Of a DNA stretch of 48,189 nucleotides, positions 28,705 to 37,752 are shown in pieces. The stretch is from Acetobacter sp. (GTDB lineage: Bacteria > Pseudomonadota > Alphaproteobacteria > Acetobacterales > Acetobacteraceae): the NCBI GenBank assembly GCA_017474285.1, contig JAFVHT010000038.1, positions 1 through 48,189 of the forward strand. The letters are read 5' to 3'. The stretch's first letter is position 1. Each line of letters opens with the position of its first letter. The translations under genes were made by a program, and so were the position numbers. The notes under the pieces are model-generated. The model had not been told where the DNA came from. It saw only the letters and a program-made list of their open reading frames with translations, and did no database searches.

Positions 28705-29748
28705 TCAAAAACCAAGCCTTTGATGCATTTCACCAATCACGTCATCAGTGTCATCTAAGGGCTGTACATACCATGCTTTTGGTAAGCGATCCTCAGTTGG
28801 ATCCAATACCCGAATACGCCCAGAAAACTCTAACTCATCAATAAAATGGTTGATTCTCCGAGAAGATCCCACTAATGGGAATATCGTAACAGGGGCTTTC
28901 CCCGCCACCGCTTCAGAAGCCATAGAAATACTATCAATAGTCACAACCAAACTATCTGCACATGCAATAAGACCGTTATAGGGATTTTCACCCTCACCAT
29001 TCCACAAAAGCCCCCCGGCCTGCTGAACATAGTGGGACAAAATACTGACCACAGCAGAAGATGTTCTCCGAGAGGGAGTCACAATAAGGCTCCCTTTTTC
29101 AGCACGTATGGTGTTGAGTAAAATCTGCCCGAGCCTATGTGCATTTTTTTTTGTAAAGCGATAACGCCCGTTACTCCCCCCCAACAATACGCCAATGATA
29201 GGACGAGGTAAAGATTTCCAACGCGGTGCCCATAGCTGACGTACTGCTTCTAACCGATCACGTGTTAAGCCATGCACAGCCGTTCGCCCTATAAGAACAT
29301 TTGGGCCACTTACTTCATCATGCCGACACGCAATGACGAGATCAAATCTCGATAAAGACTGTCTTGGGTGTTGTACTTGAACAACAGGATGTTGCTTTGA
29401 TCGCAAAACCGCCCCTACAGCCCCTCCTTTACCCCCTACACTAATAATAACGGATGGGTCAGCTCTCTTAAAACAAGCCTCCAATTGGCTTTTATCCCAA
29501 CGTTGCAAAAACAACTGCCTCGTCCACACAGGACCACTCAATGCAAGCCTTGTCACACTATTCAACGCCACAGGGTAAAAAATTCCATCCCATCCAGCAC
29601 GTTCTGCCAACCCTAATGATTGTGAGCGCATGCCAGCAAAGTCCTCCCCTACCACAAAAACTTTCATCGATTCATGACTTTTATTTGTATTCAAGCTTTC
29701 GTTAGACACTAAATTGTTAGGTATTGTGTTAAAAACGTCGTGCTTCAT
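28705..29748 (-). CDS. ELM1-like (mitochondrial fission ELM1 family) GT-B-fold protein
   Basis: The 347-residue protein matches the bacterial ELM1/DUF1022 family: VIISVGGKGGAVGAVLRSKQ, VVQVQHPR, FDLVIACRHDE, IGVLLGGSNGRYRF, and CADSLVVTIDSISMASEAV with GKAPVTIFPL. The plant name comes from a mitochondrial-division protein; the bacterial role is unproven, and the fold resembles GT-B glycosyltransferases. ATG 29748 with GGAAAG about 8 bases upstream is chosen; ATG 29667 is an alternative that removes a low-complexity N-terminal 27 residues. Possibly it acts on cell envelope sugars, which is inference. Confidence 0.85.
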   Translation of the reverse strand: MKHDVFNTIPNNLVSNESLNTNKSHESMKVFVVGEDFAGMRSQSLGLAERAGWDGIFYPVALNSVTRLALSGPVWTRQLFLQRWDKSQLEACFKRADPSVIISVGGKGGAVGAVLRSKQHPVVQVQHPRQSLSRFDLVIACRHDEVSGPNVLIGRTAVHGLTRDRLEAVRQLWAPRWKSLPRPIIGVLLGGSNGRYRFTKKNAHRLGQILLNTIRAEKGSLIVTPSRRTSSAVVSILSHYVQQAGGLLWNGEGENPYNGLIACADSLVVTIDSISMASEAVAGKAPVTIFPLVGSSRRINHFIDELEFSGRIRVLDPTEDRLPKAWYVQPLDDTDDVIGEMHQRLGF

Positions 29749-29850
29749 AACAATAGACTTTCCTTCTAAACCTATGCCTTATAGAATTTGTTTTGAGATT
29801 TGTTCTGACAGACAGAAGATTCTTTTATTCCACCCACAAAAGGCTAGAGT

Positions 29851-31047
29851 ATGACCCCTCATTTTGAAGAGACAGGTCTTCGAGAGGATCTTTGTCAACA
29901 AGCACAACAAAAAGGCTTTTTGACGCCGACACCAATCCAAAAAACCGCGATTCCGATCATCCTTGCCGGGTATGATCTTATCGCCACAGCACCTACAGGA
30001 ACGGGAAAAACAGCCGCTTACGCGCTTCCTCTCATCCAAAAACTTCAAGACACATCTCACAGTTTACTAGTTCTACAACCGACGAGAGACCTTGTCCTTC
30101 AAACCACTAAGGTCTTTAAAAATTTTACGCCTATACCCAAGAAAAATACTCTAAAAAAACAGACATATTCCCTTTCTATTATTCCCATCTTAGGAGGGGT
30201 ACATAAATCTGAACAAGCCAAAACTCTTATCCAAGATGACACTAAAAACACTCTTATCATTGCGACCCCAGGTCGACTGCTCGACTTACTGACAGAGTAT
30301 CCCTCTTCTTTAGAACAGTGCCGTTTTTTTGTCCTTGATGAGGGCGATCGCCTTCTCTCTGATGAATTTCTACAAGAAACAATGGCGATCATGGAGTATT
30401 TACCCAAACCACGGCAAACATTACTTTTTTCTGCCACACGCCCCCCTCAACAACAGCCTTTATTAAGGCGTGTTCTCCACAAACCAAAAGAGATTACGAT
30501 TACGCTTTCCTCCACTATTTCTCAAAAGGGACTCTCTCAAAAAGGAACACCCCAAAAGCAAAAAAGGAAAATATTGCGTCACGCTGCCCTTTTTATAGAA
30601 AACACTGAGAAGCTCCCTTTTTTAAAAAATCTTCTTACCCAATCACAACGATTACAACGGATTATTTTTGTACGTACGAAATCCGATGCCGATCTTCTCG
30701 CTAGAGATCTCCAAAAAGCAGGTCTAGCTGTCGCTCCTCTTCATGCGGATTTACCCCAACAAAAACGCACATCCACGATCGCTTGTTTTGCCTCTGGCAG
30801 GATTTATACCCTTGTAGCGACAGATATTGCAGCACGTGGATTAGACATTCATGCCGTTACTGAAGTTATTAATTATGACGTACCAGAACAACCTGATATT
30901 TATCTTCATCGTGTAGGACGCGCTGGACGCGGTGAGCAAAAAGGATCCGCCTTAACGCTCTGCGCGCATGACGAACGTCCTTTTCTACGCCGTATTGAAA
31001 AAGAAACAATGATCAAACTTAGAATCTTAACCACAAACCATTTTTAA
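29851..31047 (+). CDS. DEAD-box RNA helicase with a variant motif II (DEGD)
   Basis: Motifs in order: Q motif PTPIQ, motif I APTGTGKT (47-54), Ia PTRDL (77-81; normally PTREL), Ib TPGRLLD, motif II DEGD (163-166; normally DEAD), SAT in LFSATRP, then FVRTKSDADLL, DIAARGLDIHAV and HRVGRAGRG in the C-terminal RecA domain. The protein is a minimal two-domain helicase of 398 residues with no tail. Two key motifs differ from the consensus, so ATPase activity may be altered. Such helicases remodel structured RNA in ribosome assembly or decay. It is transcribed alone on the plus strand with AAAGG near the ATG. Confidence 0.88.
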   Translation: MTPHFEETGLREDLCQQAQQKGFLTPTPIQKTAIPIILAGYDLIATAPTGTGKTAAYALPLIQKLQDTSHSLLVLQPTRDLVLQTTKVFKNFTPIPKKNTLKKQTYSLSIIPILGGVHKSEQAKTLIQDDTKNTLIIATPGRLLDLLTEYPSSLEQCRFFVLDEGDRLLSDEFLQETMAIMEYLPKPRQTLLFSATRPPQQQPLLRRVLHKPKEITITLSSTISQKGLSQKGTPQKQKRKILRHAALFIENTEKLPFLKNLLTQSQRLQRIIFVRTKSDADLLARDLQKAGLAVAPLHADLPQQKRTSTIACFASGRIYTLVATDIAARGLDIHAVTEVINYDVPEQPDIYLHRVGRAGRGEQKGSALTLCAHDERPFLRRIEKETMIKLRILTTNHF

Positions 31048-31111
31048 TCCTTTATTCATGCGTAGCTCCATGAAACGGAAAATTTACACTAAACATAAGC
31101 TTGGGCTATAT

Positions 31112-31200
31112 GATCAAGATCGACAATCAGCAAAGAAGCTCAAGCCCTAGATAAGGCTGGGTTTAAAAGGCACGTTAAATTATCCCTTTTTAATGAATAA
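31112..31200 (+). pseudogene. Possible tail of a decayed plus-strand gene
   Basis: A frame starting after a TGA near 31112 reads 28 residues (STISKEAQALDKAGF.. ending KLSLFNE) to TAA 31198-31200. The composition is protein-like, but there is no start and no family I know. It overlaps the end of the minus-strand TPR gene by about ten bases. Confidence 0.25.
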
Positions 31201-31724
31201 CAAGGTAAATTTTTGCCTTGTGTACGACGTTCTCTATTTGCGGGTCTATCGTTCCACTAAAACGGGTCGCAATGTCTCTAAAAACTGTTTTCGCTTCTTT
31301 GTGCTTGTCTAATAATTGGTAAAGAATATTTCCTTTACTGTACAAGGCGTTCGCTACGTCTCTTTGTAGGCTTGGATCTTGCGCGTCTCCATATCTACGA
31401 AGAAGTTCGTCGCATGTCTCAAGCGCTTCCTTGTAACGATGAAGAGTAACAAGAACAACGCCCTTATTATACAAGGCTTTAGCTACATCCTCTTGCGCTT
31501 CTGGGTCTTCCGAATTGCTAAAACGGTTAATGAGTTTGTTGTATGTGGCGAGTGAATCCTCAAGATGTCCTCCCTGCCCGTAATAATCAATTCCTTTTTC
31601 TAGTAAAGCGTTTGCACTCTGGGCACATGCTGGAGCTATGCTAAACAGGCTTAAAGCTGCAAAGCCTGCTAAAATTTTTCCCCCCCCCCCAAAAAAAATT
31701 TAATTTCTCTACTTTCTTACTCAT
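31190..31724 (-). pseudogene. Secreted TPR-repeat protein, interrupted by a homopolymer tract (OFF)
   Basis: ATG 31724 opens MSKKVEKLNFF, then meets a T8G11 tract (31680-31698 on the window strand as C11A8). With 11 G the frame goes wrong and stops soon after (at GTT TAG). With 10 or 13 G it would continue as a signal peptide: a K, then ILAGFAALSLFSIAPACAQ|SAN, and on into TPR-like repeats (ALYNKGVVLVTLHRYKEAL, ALYSKGNILYQLLDKHKEA) to the stop at 31190. The mature part has about 140 residues in two or three TPR helices. This looks phase-variable by slipped-strand mispairing, or broken by one base. Function unknown; TPR proteins bind other proteins. No other signal for Sel1 or Bam-type is seen. 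Confidence 0.75.
31680..31698. repeat. C11A8 homopolymer tract inside the TPR gene signal region
   Basis: Eleven C at 31680-31690 are followed by eight A at 31691-31698. No other run of this length occurs in the window's coding DNA. Loss of one C puts the minus-strand gene in frame. Confidence 0.9.
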
Positions 31725-32156
31725 GATAGAATCCTTTTTAGTTTGTACTGTAGCAAGAGTTTATCCTCTTTTTCAGTATTTTTATCCCATAAAAAAGCGC
31801 GTTCATAGTCGTAAACGTGCTTTTTTCCATCATTTATTCGCTTTCAAAGATAGATCAAACATAGCGGTGTAAGTGTACCAAACCTTTCTTAAGGTTTCTG
31901 CCCTGACTACTTCAACTTCTCCCTATTGCTGGTACATGGTTTGGGTCATCGAGGTTAAGCCTTAAGTTACTTGTTCTTGGGCTTTATGATGCAAGCGCTG
32001 CTCTATTGCCATACTCTGCATATTCTCACTGTCTATAATTTGATAGACAAGACGGCTTTCCCCCTTTTCTGTAACGAACCCTTTTTTAGGCTAGAAAATA
32101 GGGTCTATCATCGACTAAAATATTCTTATTTCTTCCTTTTTTGTCACCGTGGTCTT
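31725..32156. other. Gene-free stretch upstream of rsmH; mraZ absent
   Basis: Apart from the hairpin at 31791-31826 I find no gene. A frame open from 31971 reaches rsmH but encodes Cys/Phe/Tyr-rich text without family features. A TATAAT at 32034-32039 is a possible -10 of the dcw promoter, though no -35 sits at the right spacing. mraZ, which usually leads this cluster, is not here. Confidence 0.5.
31791..31826. terminator. Bidirectional-looking terminator without an obvious gene
   Basis: AAAAAAGCGCGTT (31791-31803) pairs with AACGTGCTTTTTT (31814-31826) over a 10-nt loop, with one G-T mismatch and A/T runs on both sides. It lies upstream of the TPR gene's start and before rsmH. On the plus strand the nearest upstream gene ends 740 bp earlier, so a short RNA between is possible. 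Confidence 0.6.
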
Positions 32157-33233
32157 ATGCGTTCTGTTTCTTCATTGCCTGTTATACCCTCTACTATACC
32201 TAGTACCCTCGGTCATACGCCTGTTGTCTTAGCTGAAATGCTTGATTATTTACACCCTTCTGACGGTGATGCTATTTTAGACTGCACTTTTGGAGGAGGT
32301 GGTTATACGCAAGCTATTCTTGCCCATGCCTGCTGTTTTGTCTGGGCAATAGATCGTGATCCAGAAGCAATAGAGCGCGGTTTTGCCCTCGCCCAAAACC
32401 TTAAAGAAAAAGAAAACCAAGAACGACTCCATATGCTTTATGGATGTTTTGGTAGCATGCAAGCCCTTACACAAAAAGCAAAAACCCCTTTGTTCCAAGG
32501 GATTGTTATGGATTTAGGCGTTTCCTCATTTCAATTAGACGACACACAACGAGGGTTTTCATTTAAACACGATGGTCCTTTAGACATGCGTATGGGCAAA
32601 GAGGGACCGAGTGCAGCAGATTTAGTCAATACCGCACCTGAAAAAGAACTTGCCGATATTTTATATTATTACGGTGAGGAACGTTACGCGCGCCGTATTG
32701 CGCGCGCGATTGTCGCTGAAAGAGTGCACACGCCTTTTACGACAACATTTCAACTCGCTAAACTTGTGCGCCGTATTGTGCCTCGTGGTACGTCTAAGGG
32801 TACGTCAATGATAGATACGGCAACGCGTAGCTTTCAAGGATTACGTATTGCTGTCAACGACGAACTTGGTGAAATAGAACGTGGATTACAACAGGCCTTT
32901 AACCTCCTTGCTCCTCATGGACGGTTGGTTGTTGTATCGTTCCATTCCCTTGAAGATCGGCTTGTCAAACGTGCGATGGCACAGGCAACAAATAAAATGC
33001 GCAAGAAAAACCCCTTACCACACAACTATACCTCTCATGACAAAGAGATGGACGCTCTTATCTCCCTTACACCTAAAGCAATCCGTCCCAGTGAGATAGA
33101 ATGTACAGCAAACCCTCGTGCACGAAGCGCACGCTTACGCGCTGTTATGAAAGGTTCTTTTGATCCGTTTAAGTCGTGTTATGATCATGCACGTTTCACA
33201 ATACCTTCAGACACAATGAGACATGCTTCATGA
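32157..33233 (+). CDS. rsmH: 16S rRNA (cytosine-1402-N4) methyltransferase
   Basis: RsmH methylates C1402 of 16S rRNA. The 358-residue product from ATG 32157 has the SAM-binding [17 protein letters not shown], the region [36 protein letters not shown] text ([19 protein letters not shown]), and [16 protein letters not shown]. The open frame continues upstream to 31971 but that part does not look like RsmH. It is first in the dcw cluster and its last four bases overlap ftsL (ATGA). Slightly longer than usual (about 310-340), through loops. Confidence 0.94.
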   Translation: MRSVSSLPVIPSTIPSTLGHTPVVLAEMLDYLHPSDGDAILDCTFGGGGYTQAILAHACCFVWAIDRDPEAIERGFALAQNLKEKENQERLHMLYGCFGSMQALTQKAKTPLFQGIVMDLGVSSFQLDDTQRGFSFKHDGPLDMRMGKEGPSAADLVNTAPEKELADILYYYGEERYARRIARAIVAERVHTPFTTTFQLAKLVRRIVPRGTSKGTSMIDTATRSFQGLRIAVNDELGEIERGLQQAFNLLAPHGRLVVVSFHSLEDRLVKRAMAQATNKMRKKNPLPHNYTSHDKEMDALISLTPKAIRPSEIECTANPRARSARLRAVMKGSFDPFKSCYDHARFTIPSDTMRHAS

Positions 33234-34219
33234 TTATACGCCCGTTTACATGTTTCTGTGCGGCTTTAGCCATTGCTTCTGGTTTTTTTCTTTATACGAA
33301 AAAACACCAAACGACACTTTTAGATCAAAAAATTTCTGACATCGTGCACGACACAAAACAATTACAGGCTCAAACTGCTGTTCTCCGTACAGAGTGGACA
33401 CTTGAAAACCAACCAGAACGCCTTGAACAACTCGCTCATCGTTACACACCTTATTTGCAGACAATGAATCCATCACAATTTGTACGTATCACCGATTTAG
33501 AAGACCATTTACCTGCCCCTAAAGGCGTTAAAATACGATCCAAAAAACCTCAAACAACGCCACAAAAAAACCTTTTATCATCACCACATGATCACGAAAA
33601 AGACAATAAACTTATTGCAACCAATCAAAGTTTAATACGACCGCTCCCCCCTGAAGACCAGGTACCAACACCTATTTTGACACAAACAACCCTCATAGCT
33701 CCAACAACAACACCCTCTTTTGACACGCAAAATAATACTTTTCGCTCTGACCCTGTGCATACTGCGACCAATACCCCAAAACCAAACAAGTTTCGTGAGA
33801 CTCGCATGGAGCACCCAGGTTTCCTCCCCCGTCAAGCAGATCGTCAAGAAGTTAAGTCACAGATTTTTTTAGACGAACGACCACAAAAATCTCTTCCACC
33901 GCCTGTGGCTTTTCCCATGATGTCACAACAAAATACCAAAACCACAGAGATTCCTCTTTCAACAACAACACTTGCTCGCCCACCTAACTCCTCCAACGTT
34001 TTGACATATTCGTCTCGCCCTGTTACCCTTATTGATGAGTCATCAAGACGTATAATCCGCCACCCTCTGCCTATAGCCGCAGCAACGTGGCATTCTGTAC
34101 GATCTCGAAAAATGGTTGAACAACAACCCCTTCCAGAGTCTCGTACAGCTTATGTTGGGGGATCAGTTATTAACCATGAAGCGAATTTCCTTCCTCCACC
34201 TGTTCCGCTCATGAGATAA
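33230..34219 (+). CDS. ftsL: FtsL-like division protein with a long disordered C-terminus
   Basis: FtsL joins FtsB and FtsQ to recruit and switch on septal wall synthesis. The N-terminus has a short membrane segment ([16 protein letters not shown], residues 7-22), then a heptad-like helix with [25 protein letters not shown] and the alphaproteobacterial FtsL phrase [13 protein letters not shown]. Normal FtsL is about 100-130 residues; here residues 110-329 are a Pro/Thr/Gln-rich, low-complexity extension. Position between rsmH and ftsI fits. I am sure of the role by position and motif and less so by the unusual length. Confidence 0.8.
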   Translation: MIIRPFTCFCAALAIASGFFLYTKKHQTTLLDQKISDIVHDTKQLQAQTAVLRTEWTLENQPERLEQLAHRYTPYLQTMNPSQFVRITDLEDHLPAPKGVKIRSKKPQTTPQKNLLSSPHDHEKDNKLIATNQSLIRPLPPEDQVPTPILTQTTLIAPTTTPSFDTQNNTFRSDPVHTATNTPKPNKFRETRMEHPGFLPRQADRQEVKSQIFLDERPQKSLPPPVAFPMMSQQNTKTTEIPLSTTTLARPPNSSNVLTYSSRPVTLIDESSRRIIRHPLPIAAATWHSVRSRKMVEQQPLPESRTAYVGGSVINHEANFLPPPVPLMR

Positions 34220-34265
34220 GATATTCTCTAACAAAAAGGGACTTTTCTTTTCTCTTTTACTCGCT

Positions 34266-36275
34266 ATGCACCGATTACCCCCTGACTCTGATGAGAGACA
34301 TATTTCTGATCCTATAAAAAACAAACGCCGATCTCGTGCCAGTAAAGAACAGATGCATGGTCGGATTGTAGGTGTTATGGCGGCGTTTTGTGTTTTATAT
34401 TGCATACTTTCTTTTAAATTGCTTTGTGCCTCTATCTTATTTCCTATGAAACCGGGGAAACACCAAATTGCCCCTCAAGTGCCAGAAATCCCAAAAATTA
34501 ACCCAAAAATGACTATGGCAGATAGTTTAATTCTGCCTCAAACTCATAGGGCAAGTATTGTTGACCGCAATGGTCAAATCATTGCTTTATCTGTGCCTGT
34601 TACACAGGTTTACGCCAATCCGCAAGAGTTGATTGACCCTGTTGATATTGCCTACAAATTAAAATCTGTTCTCCCTGATTTGAATCTCCCCCAAACAATA
34701 CGACGCCTTTCAGAGCACAAAAAATTTGTTTACATTGCCCGCAATATTTCCTCCCAACAAGAACTCGCTATTAACAATCTTGGAATCCCTGGTATTTATT
34801 TCAAACCTGGGGAACATCGATTCTACCCTATGGGACGTACAGCCGCTCAAATTATTGGTGCTGTTGACATTGATGGACATGGTATTGCTGGTCTTGAAAA
34901 ATATTTTGATCAACAACTCCGATCTGATCATATTCCGTTACAGCTTTCTATTGATATCCGTGTTCAATCTGCTGTGCGGGAGGAGCTCGCCAAAGCAATG
35001 GCAAATTTTCATGCTATTGGTGCCTGTAGTATTGTGATGGATGTTCATACAGGTGAAATTATTGCTATGGTCAGTCTCCCTGATTATGACGCCAATCAAT
35101 TTTCACATGCCACAAATGATGAACGTTTCAATCGTGCCGTAACAGGGCTTTATGAGCCAGGATCTACGTTCAAACTGCAAACAGCCGCTATGGGATTAGA
35201 AGCAGGGACAATCCATGTTTGGGATCGTTTTTCTTCTGTACCTATACATATTGGGCGCTTTACCATTCAAGACATGAAAGAGGATCATTTTGCCCCATGG
35301 CTCACTTTGCCAGAAGTTATGGCTTATTCCTCCAACCCTGCGGCTGCTCATATTGCTCTTGATGTTGGCGGAAGAAAACAAATTCAATGGCTACAATCTA
35401 TGGGATTTTTTTCAAAAACCCCTATAGAATTACCTGAAACAACCAAACCACTCATACCCCGTCATTGGGGGCTAACCACAACAATGACAGTAGGATTTGG
35501 ACACGGTATTGCTGTATCACCTCTTTCTATTGTGCGAGGCACAGCGGCAACCGTTAATGGCGGTTTTTTACTCAAACCGACCCTGCTAGATCTCGCTCAT
35601 CAACAAGAATTAGCCTCACCCCTTTCCTCCGATACCTATCAACAGCAACCACATCAACAACCATTACCCCACAAACCGTTTCCTCAGGGAACACGTGTTT
35701 TATCAGAACAAGTCTCTGCCCTATTGCGGCGCATATTACGACTTGATGTTACCCATGGTACAGGAAGACAAGCAGAAGTAAAAGGCTATTTCGTTGGTGG
35801 AAAAACAGGCACTGCAGAAAAAATCGATCACCATGGGGGATATTTGAAACATGTCAATATTTCTGCCTTTACAGGTGTATTCCCTATGAACGCACCACGC
35901 TATGTTGTTTATGTCATGCTTGATAGCCCTGAACCTACAGCACAAACACAAGGACGAACAACAGCAGGTTGGAACGCAGCCCCCACTGTCTCTAAAATTA
36001 TTGCTCGGATCGGTCCTCTTCTTAATGTCTTTCCAGACACAGAGCATGCCGATCGTATTGATGCCTTACTAGCTTTACCTCTCCACCCTGCAGTACCCCG
36101 TGGCGTTAGACCCCTAGGACCAGGAAATGATCAAGGAGACCCCCTCGTTAACACGTATAACCATCAAAAAACAGCTTATAGCTATAATAGTCACAATACC
36201 ATCCCCAAACCTTCAAAAGAGAAAACAGGAAAAAAGGAAACACACCAAAAGAAACATCCGAAGAAAGAACTTTAA
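34266..36275 (+). CDS. ftsI: Penicillin-binding protein 3 (FtsI), septal transpeptidase
   Basis: FtsI cross-links septal peptidoglycan. The 669-residue protein has one N-terminal membrane helix (about residues 36-57), the dimerisation region with ASIVDRNGQIIALS, and the serine-type motifs EPGSTFKLQ (SxxK), SSNPAAAHI (SxN) and GGKTGTAEK (KTG). The last ~55 residues are basic and rich in Lys, His and Asn, unlike most FtsI, and overlap no motif. The gene lies 46 bp after ftsL and ends four bases before the murE start. Confidence 0.95.
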   Translation: MHRLPPDSDERHISDPIKNKRRSRASKEQMHGRIVGVMAAFCVLYCILSFKLLCASILFPMKPGKHQIAPQVPEIPKINPKMTMADSLILPQTHRASIVDRNGQIIALSVPVTQVYANPQELIDPVDIAYKLKSVLPDLNLPQTIRRLSEHKKFVYIARNISSQQELAINNLGIPGIYFKPGEHRFYPMGRTAAQIIGAVDIDGHGIAGLEKYFDQQLRSDHIPLQLSIDIRVQSAVREELAKAMANFHAIGACSIVMDVHTGEIIAMVSLPDYDANQFSHATNDERFNRAVTGLYEPGSTFKLQTAAMGLEAGTIHVWDRFSSVPIHIGRFTIQDMKEDHFAPWLTLPEVMAYSSNPAAAHIALDVGGRKQIQWLQSMGFFSKTPIELPETTKPLIPRHWGLTTTMTVGFGHGIAVSPLSIVRGTAATVNGGFLLKPTLLDLAHQQELASPLSSDTYQQQPHQQPLPHKPFPQGTRVLSEQVSALLRRILRLDVTHGTGRQAEVKGYFVGGKTGTAEKIDHHGGYLKHVNISAFTGVFPMNAPRYVVYVMLDSPEPTAQTQGRTTAGWNAAPTVSKIIARIGPLLNVFPDTEHADRIDALLALPLHPAVPRGVRPLGPGNDQGDPLVNTYNHQKTAYSYNSHNTIPKPSKEKTGKKETHQKKHPKKEL

Positions 36276-36279
36276 TGAA

Positions 36280-37752
36280 ATGAGTCTGCTTCTTTCCCAC
36301 ATTCTTAACATATTCGGTTTACCCCCTCTCCCTGATGGGCAAAAGACACTTGTCCACGCCGTGACAGCAGACAGTAGAGACGTACGTCCGGGAACAGTGT
36401 TTTTTGCTTTTGTTGGAACAAAAATTGATAGTCGGCAATTTATTCCTATGGCGATTGCACAAGGAGCTGTAGCCGTTTTTGTACCAGAAGAGTATCCTCT
36501 TTTAGCGCCTGTTTCAGATTGTCCCGTAATTTATGCTAAAAATTTACGCTCTCTCTTTGCCCGCATTGCGGCACTCCTTGCAGGAGATTTCCCCCCAATA
36601 CTTGTTGCTATAACGGGAACCAATGGTAAAACCAGCAGCACGGATTTTGTACGCCAACTTTGGACTTTACAAAATATCAAAGCAGCAGGGATTGGTACAT
36701 TAGGGCTAACAGGTGTTTCTTTTAGCGATATTTCTCTACCCTCTCTCACAACACCAGACCCTGTTTGCCTTGCCCATGCGCTTGCAACCCTTGAAAATAG
36801 GGATATTCATCATGTTGTTTTAGAAGCCTCTTCCCATGGATTAGAACAACACCGCCTCGACGGGATACATCTCACCGCTGCAGGGATAACAAATCTAACA
36901 CGCGATCATCTTGATTATCACGGCACAATAGCCGCTTACCGCACTGCTAAATTACGTCTCTTTGAGCAACGCTTACCCCGGGGAAGTCTTGCTGTTGCGA
37001 ACGCTGATATGGACGAAGAAACCTTATCTGCTTTACAAAGCATCACTCATAAACGCGGTCAACATTTACGCCTTATAGGAGAACGTGGCGATGCCCTACG
37101 CCTTCTCGCCTGTTTACCAACGCCTACTGGACAAGAACTTACGCTTGAATGTTATGGACAAAAGCAACATGCTTTTTTTCCTTTGCTCGGACGTTTTCAA
37201 GTCGATAATATCCTCACTGCTATAGCGCTTGTTGCTTTAACAGAGGATGATCTTCTCACTACTCTTTCTTTACTGCCCAAAATACAAGGTGTACGTGGTC
37301 GTATGGAACACATTACTACGCTATCCAATGGTGCCTGTGTCTATGTTGATTACGCACACACTCCCGATGCCATAACCCGTCTTCTTGCTTCTTTACGCCC
37401 CCATGTACACGGAAAACTCATTCTTGTTTTTGGTGCAGGAGGAGATCGCGATAGTGGCAAACGTGCCCTTATGGGAGAAGCCGCAACACAATGCGCTGAT
37501 ACAATTATTATCACAGATGATAACCCACGAACAGAAAACCCCGCAATAATACGTGCCGCTATACGTACTAGCGCTCCTCATGCCTACGAAATCCCAGACA
37601 GACGCACGGCCATTGCTGAGGCTATGAGCTTATCACAATCGGGTGATCTCGTCGTAGTTGCTGGAAAAGGACATGAACAAGGGCAAATTATCGGTACAGA
37701 TATTTTACCTTTTGACGATGCCCAAACCATTAGAACCTTAGCGGGTAATTGA
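36280..37752 (+). CDS. murE: UDP-MurNAc-tripeptide synthetase (meso-diaminopimelate-adding)
   Basis: MurE adds the third residue of the stem peptide. The 490-residue product has the ATP loop ITGTNGKTSSTDF, then LEASSHGLEQHRLDG and DYAHTPDAITRLL, and the residue-selecting motif DDNPRTENP. Arg in DNPR is the form that selects meso-diaminopimelate over lysine, which fits a Gram-negative. ATG 36280 is preferred over the open upstream frame, which is only ftsI coding text. The stop codon overlaps murF (TGATG). Confidence 0.95.
   Translation: MSLLLSHILNIFGLPPLPDGQKTLVHAVTADSRDVRPGTVFFAFVGTKIDSRQFIPMAIAQGAVAVFVPEEYPLLAPVSDCPVIYAKNLRSLFARIAALLAGDFPPILVAITGTNGKTSSTDFVRQLWTLQNIKAAGIGTLGLTGVSFSDISLPSLTTPDPVCLAHALATLENRDIHHVVLEASSHGLEQHRLDGIHLTAAGITNLTRDHLDYHGTIAAYRTAKLRLFEQRLPRGSLAVANADMDEETLSALQSITHKRGQHLRLIGERGDALRLLACLPTPTGQELTLECYGQKQHAFFPLLGRFQVDNILTAIALVALTEDDLLTTLSLLPKIQGVRGRMEHITTLSNGACVYVDYAHTPDAITRLLASLRPHVHGKLILVFGAGGDRDSGKRALMGEAATQCADTIIITDDNPRTENPAIIRAAIRTSAPHAYEIPDRRTAIAEAMSLSQSGDLVVVAGKGHEQGQIIGTDILPFDDAQTIRTLAGN

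Noticed and set aside
31971..32156. N-terminal extension of RsmH
   Set aside because: The added 62 residues are Cys/Phe/Tyr-rich with no RsmH features, and ATG 32157 gives the expected start.
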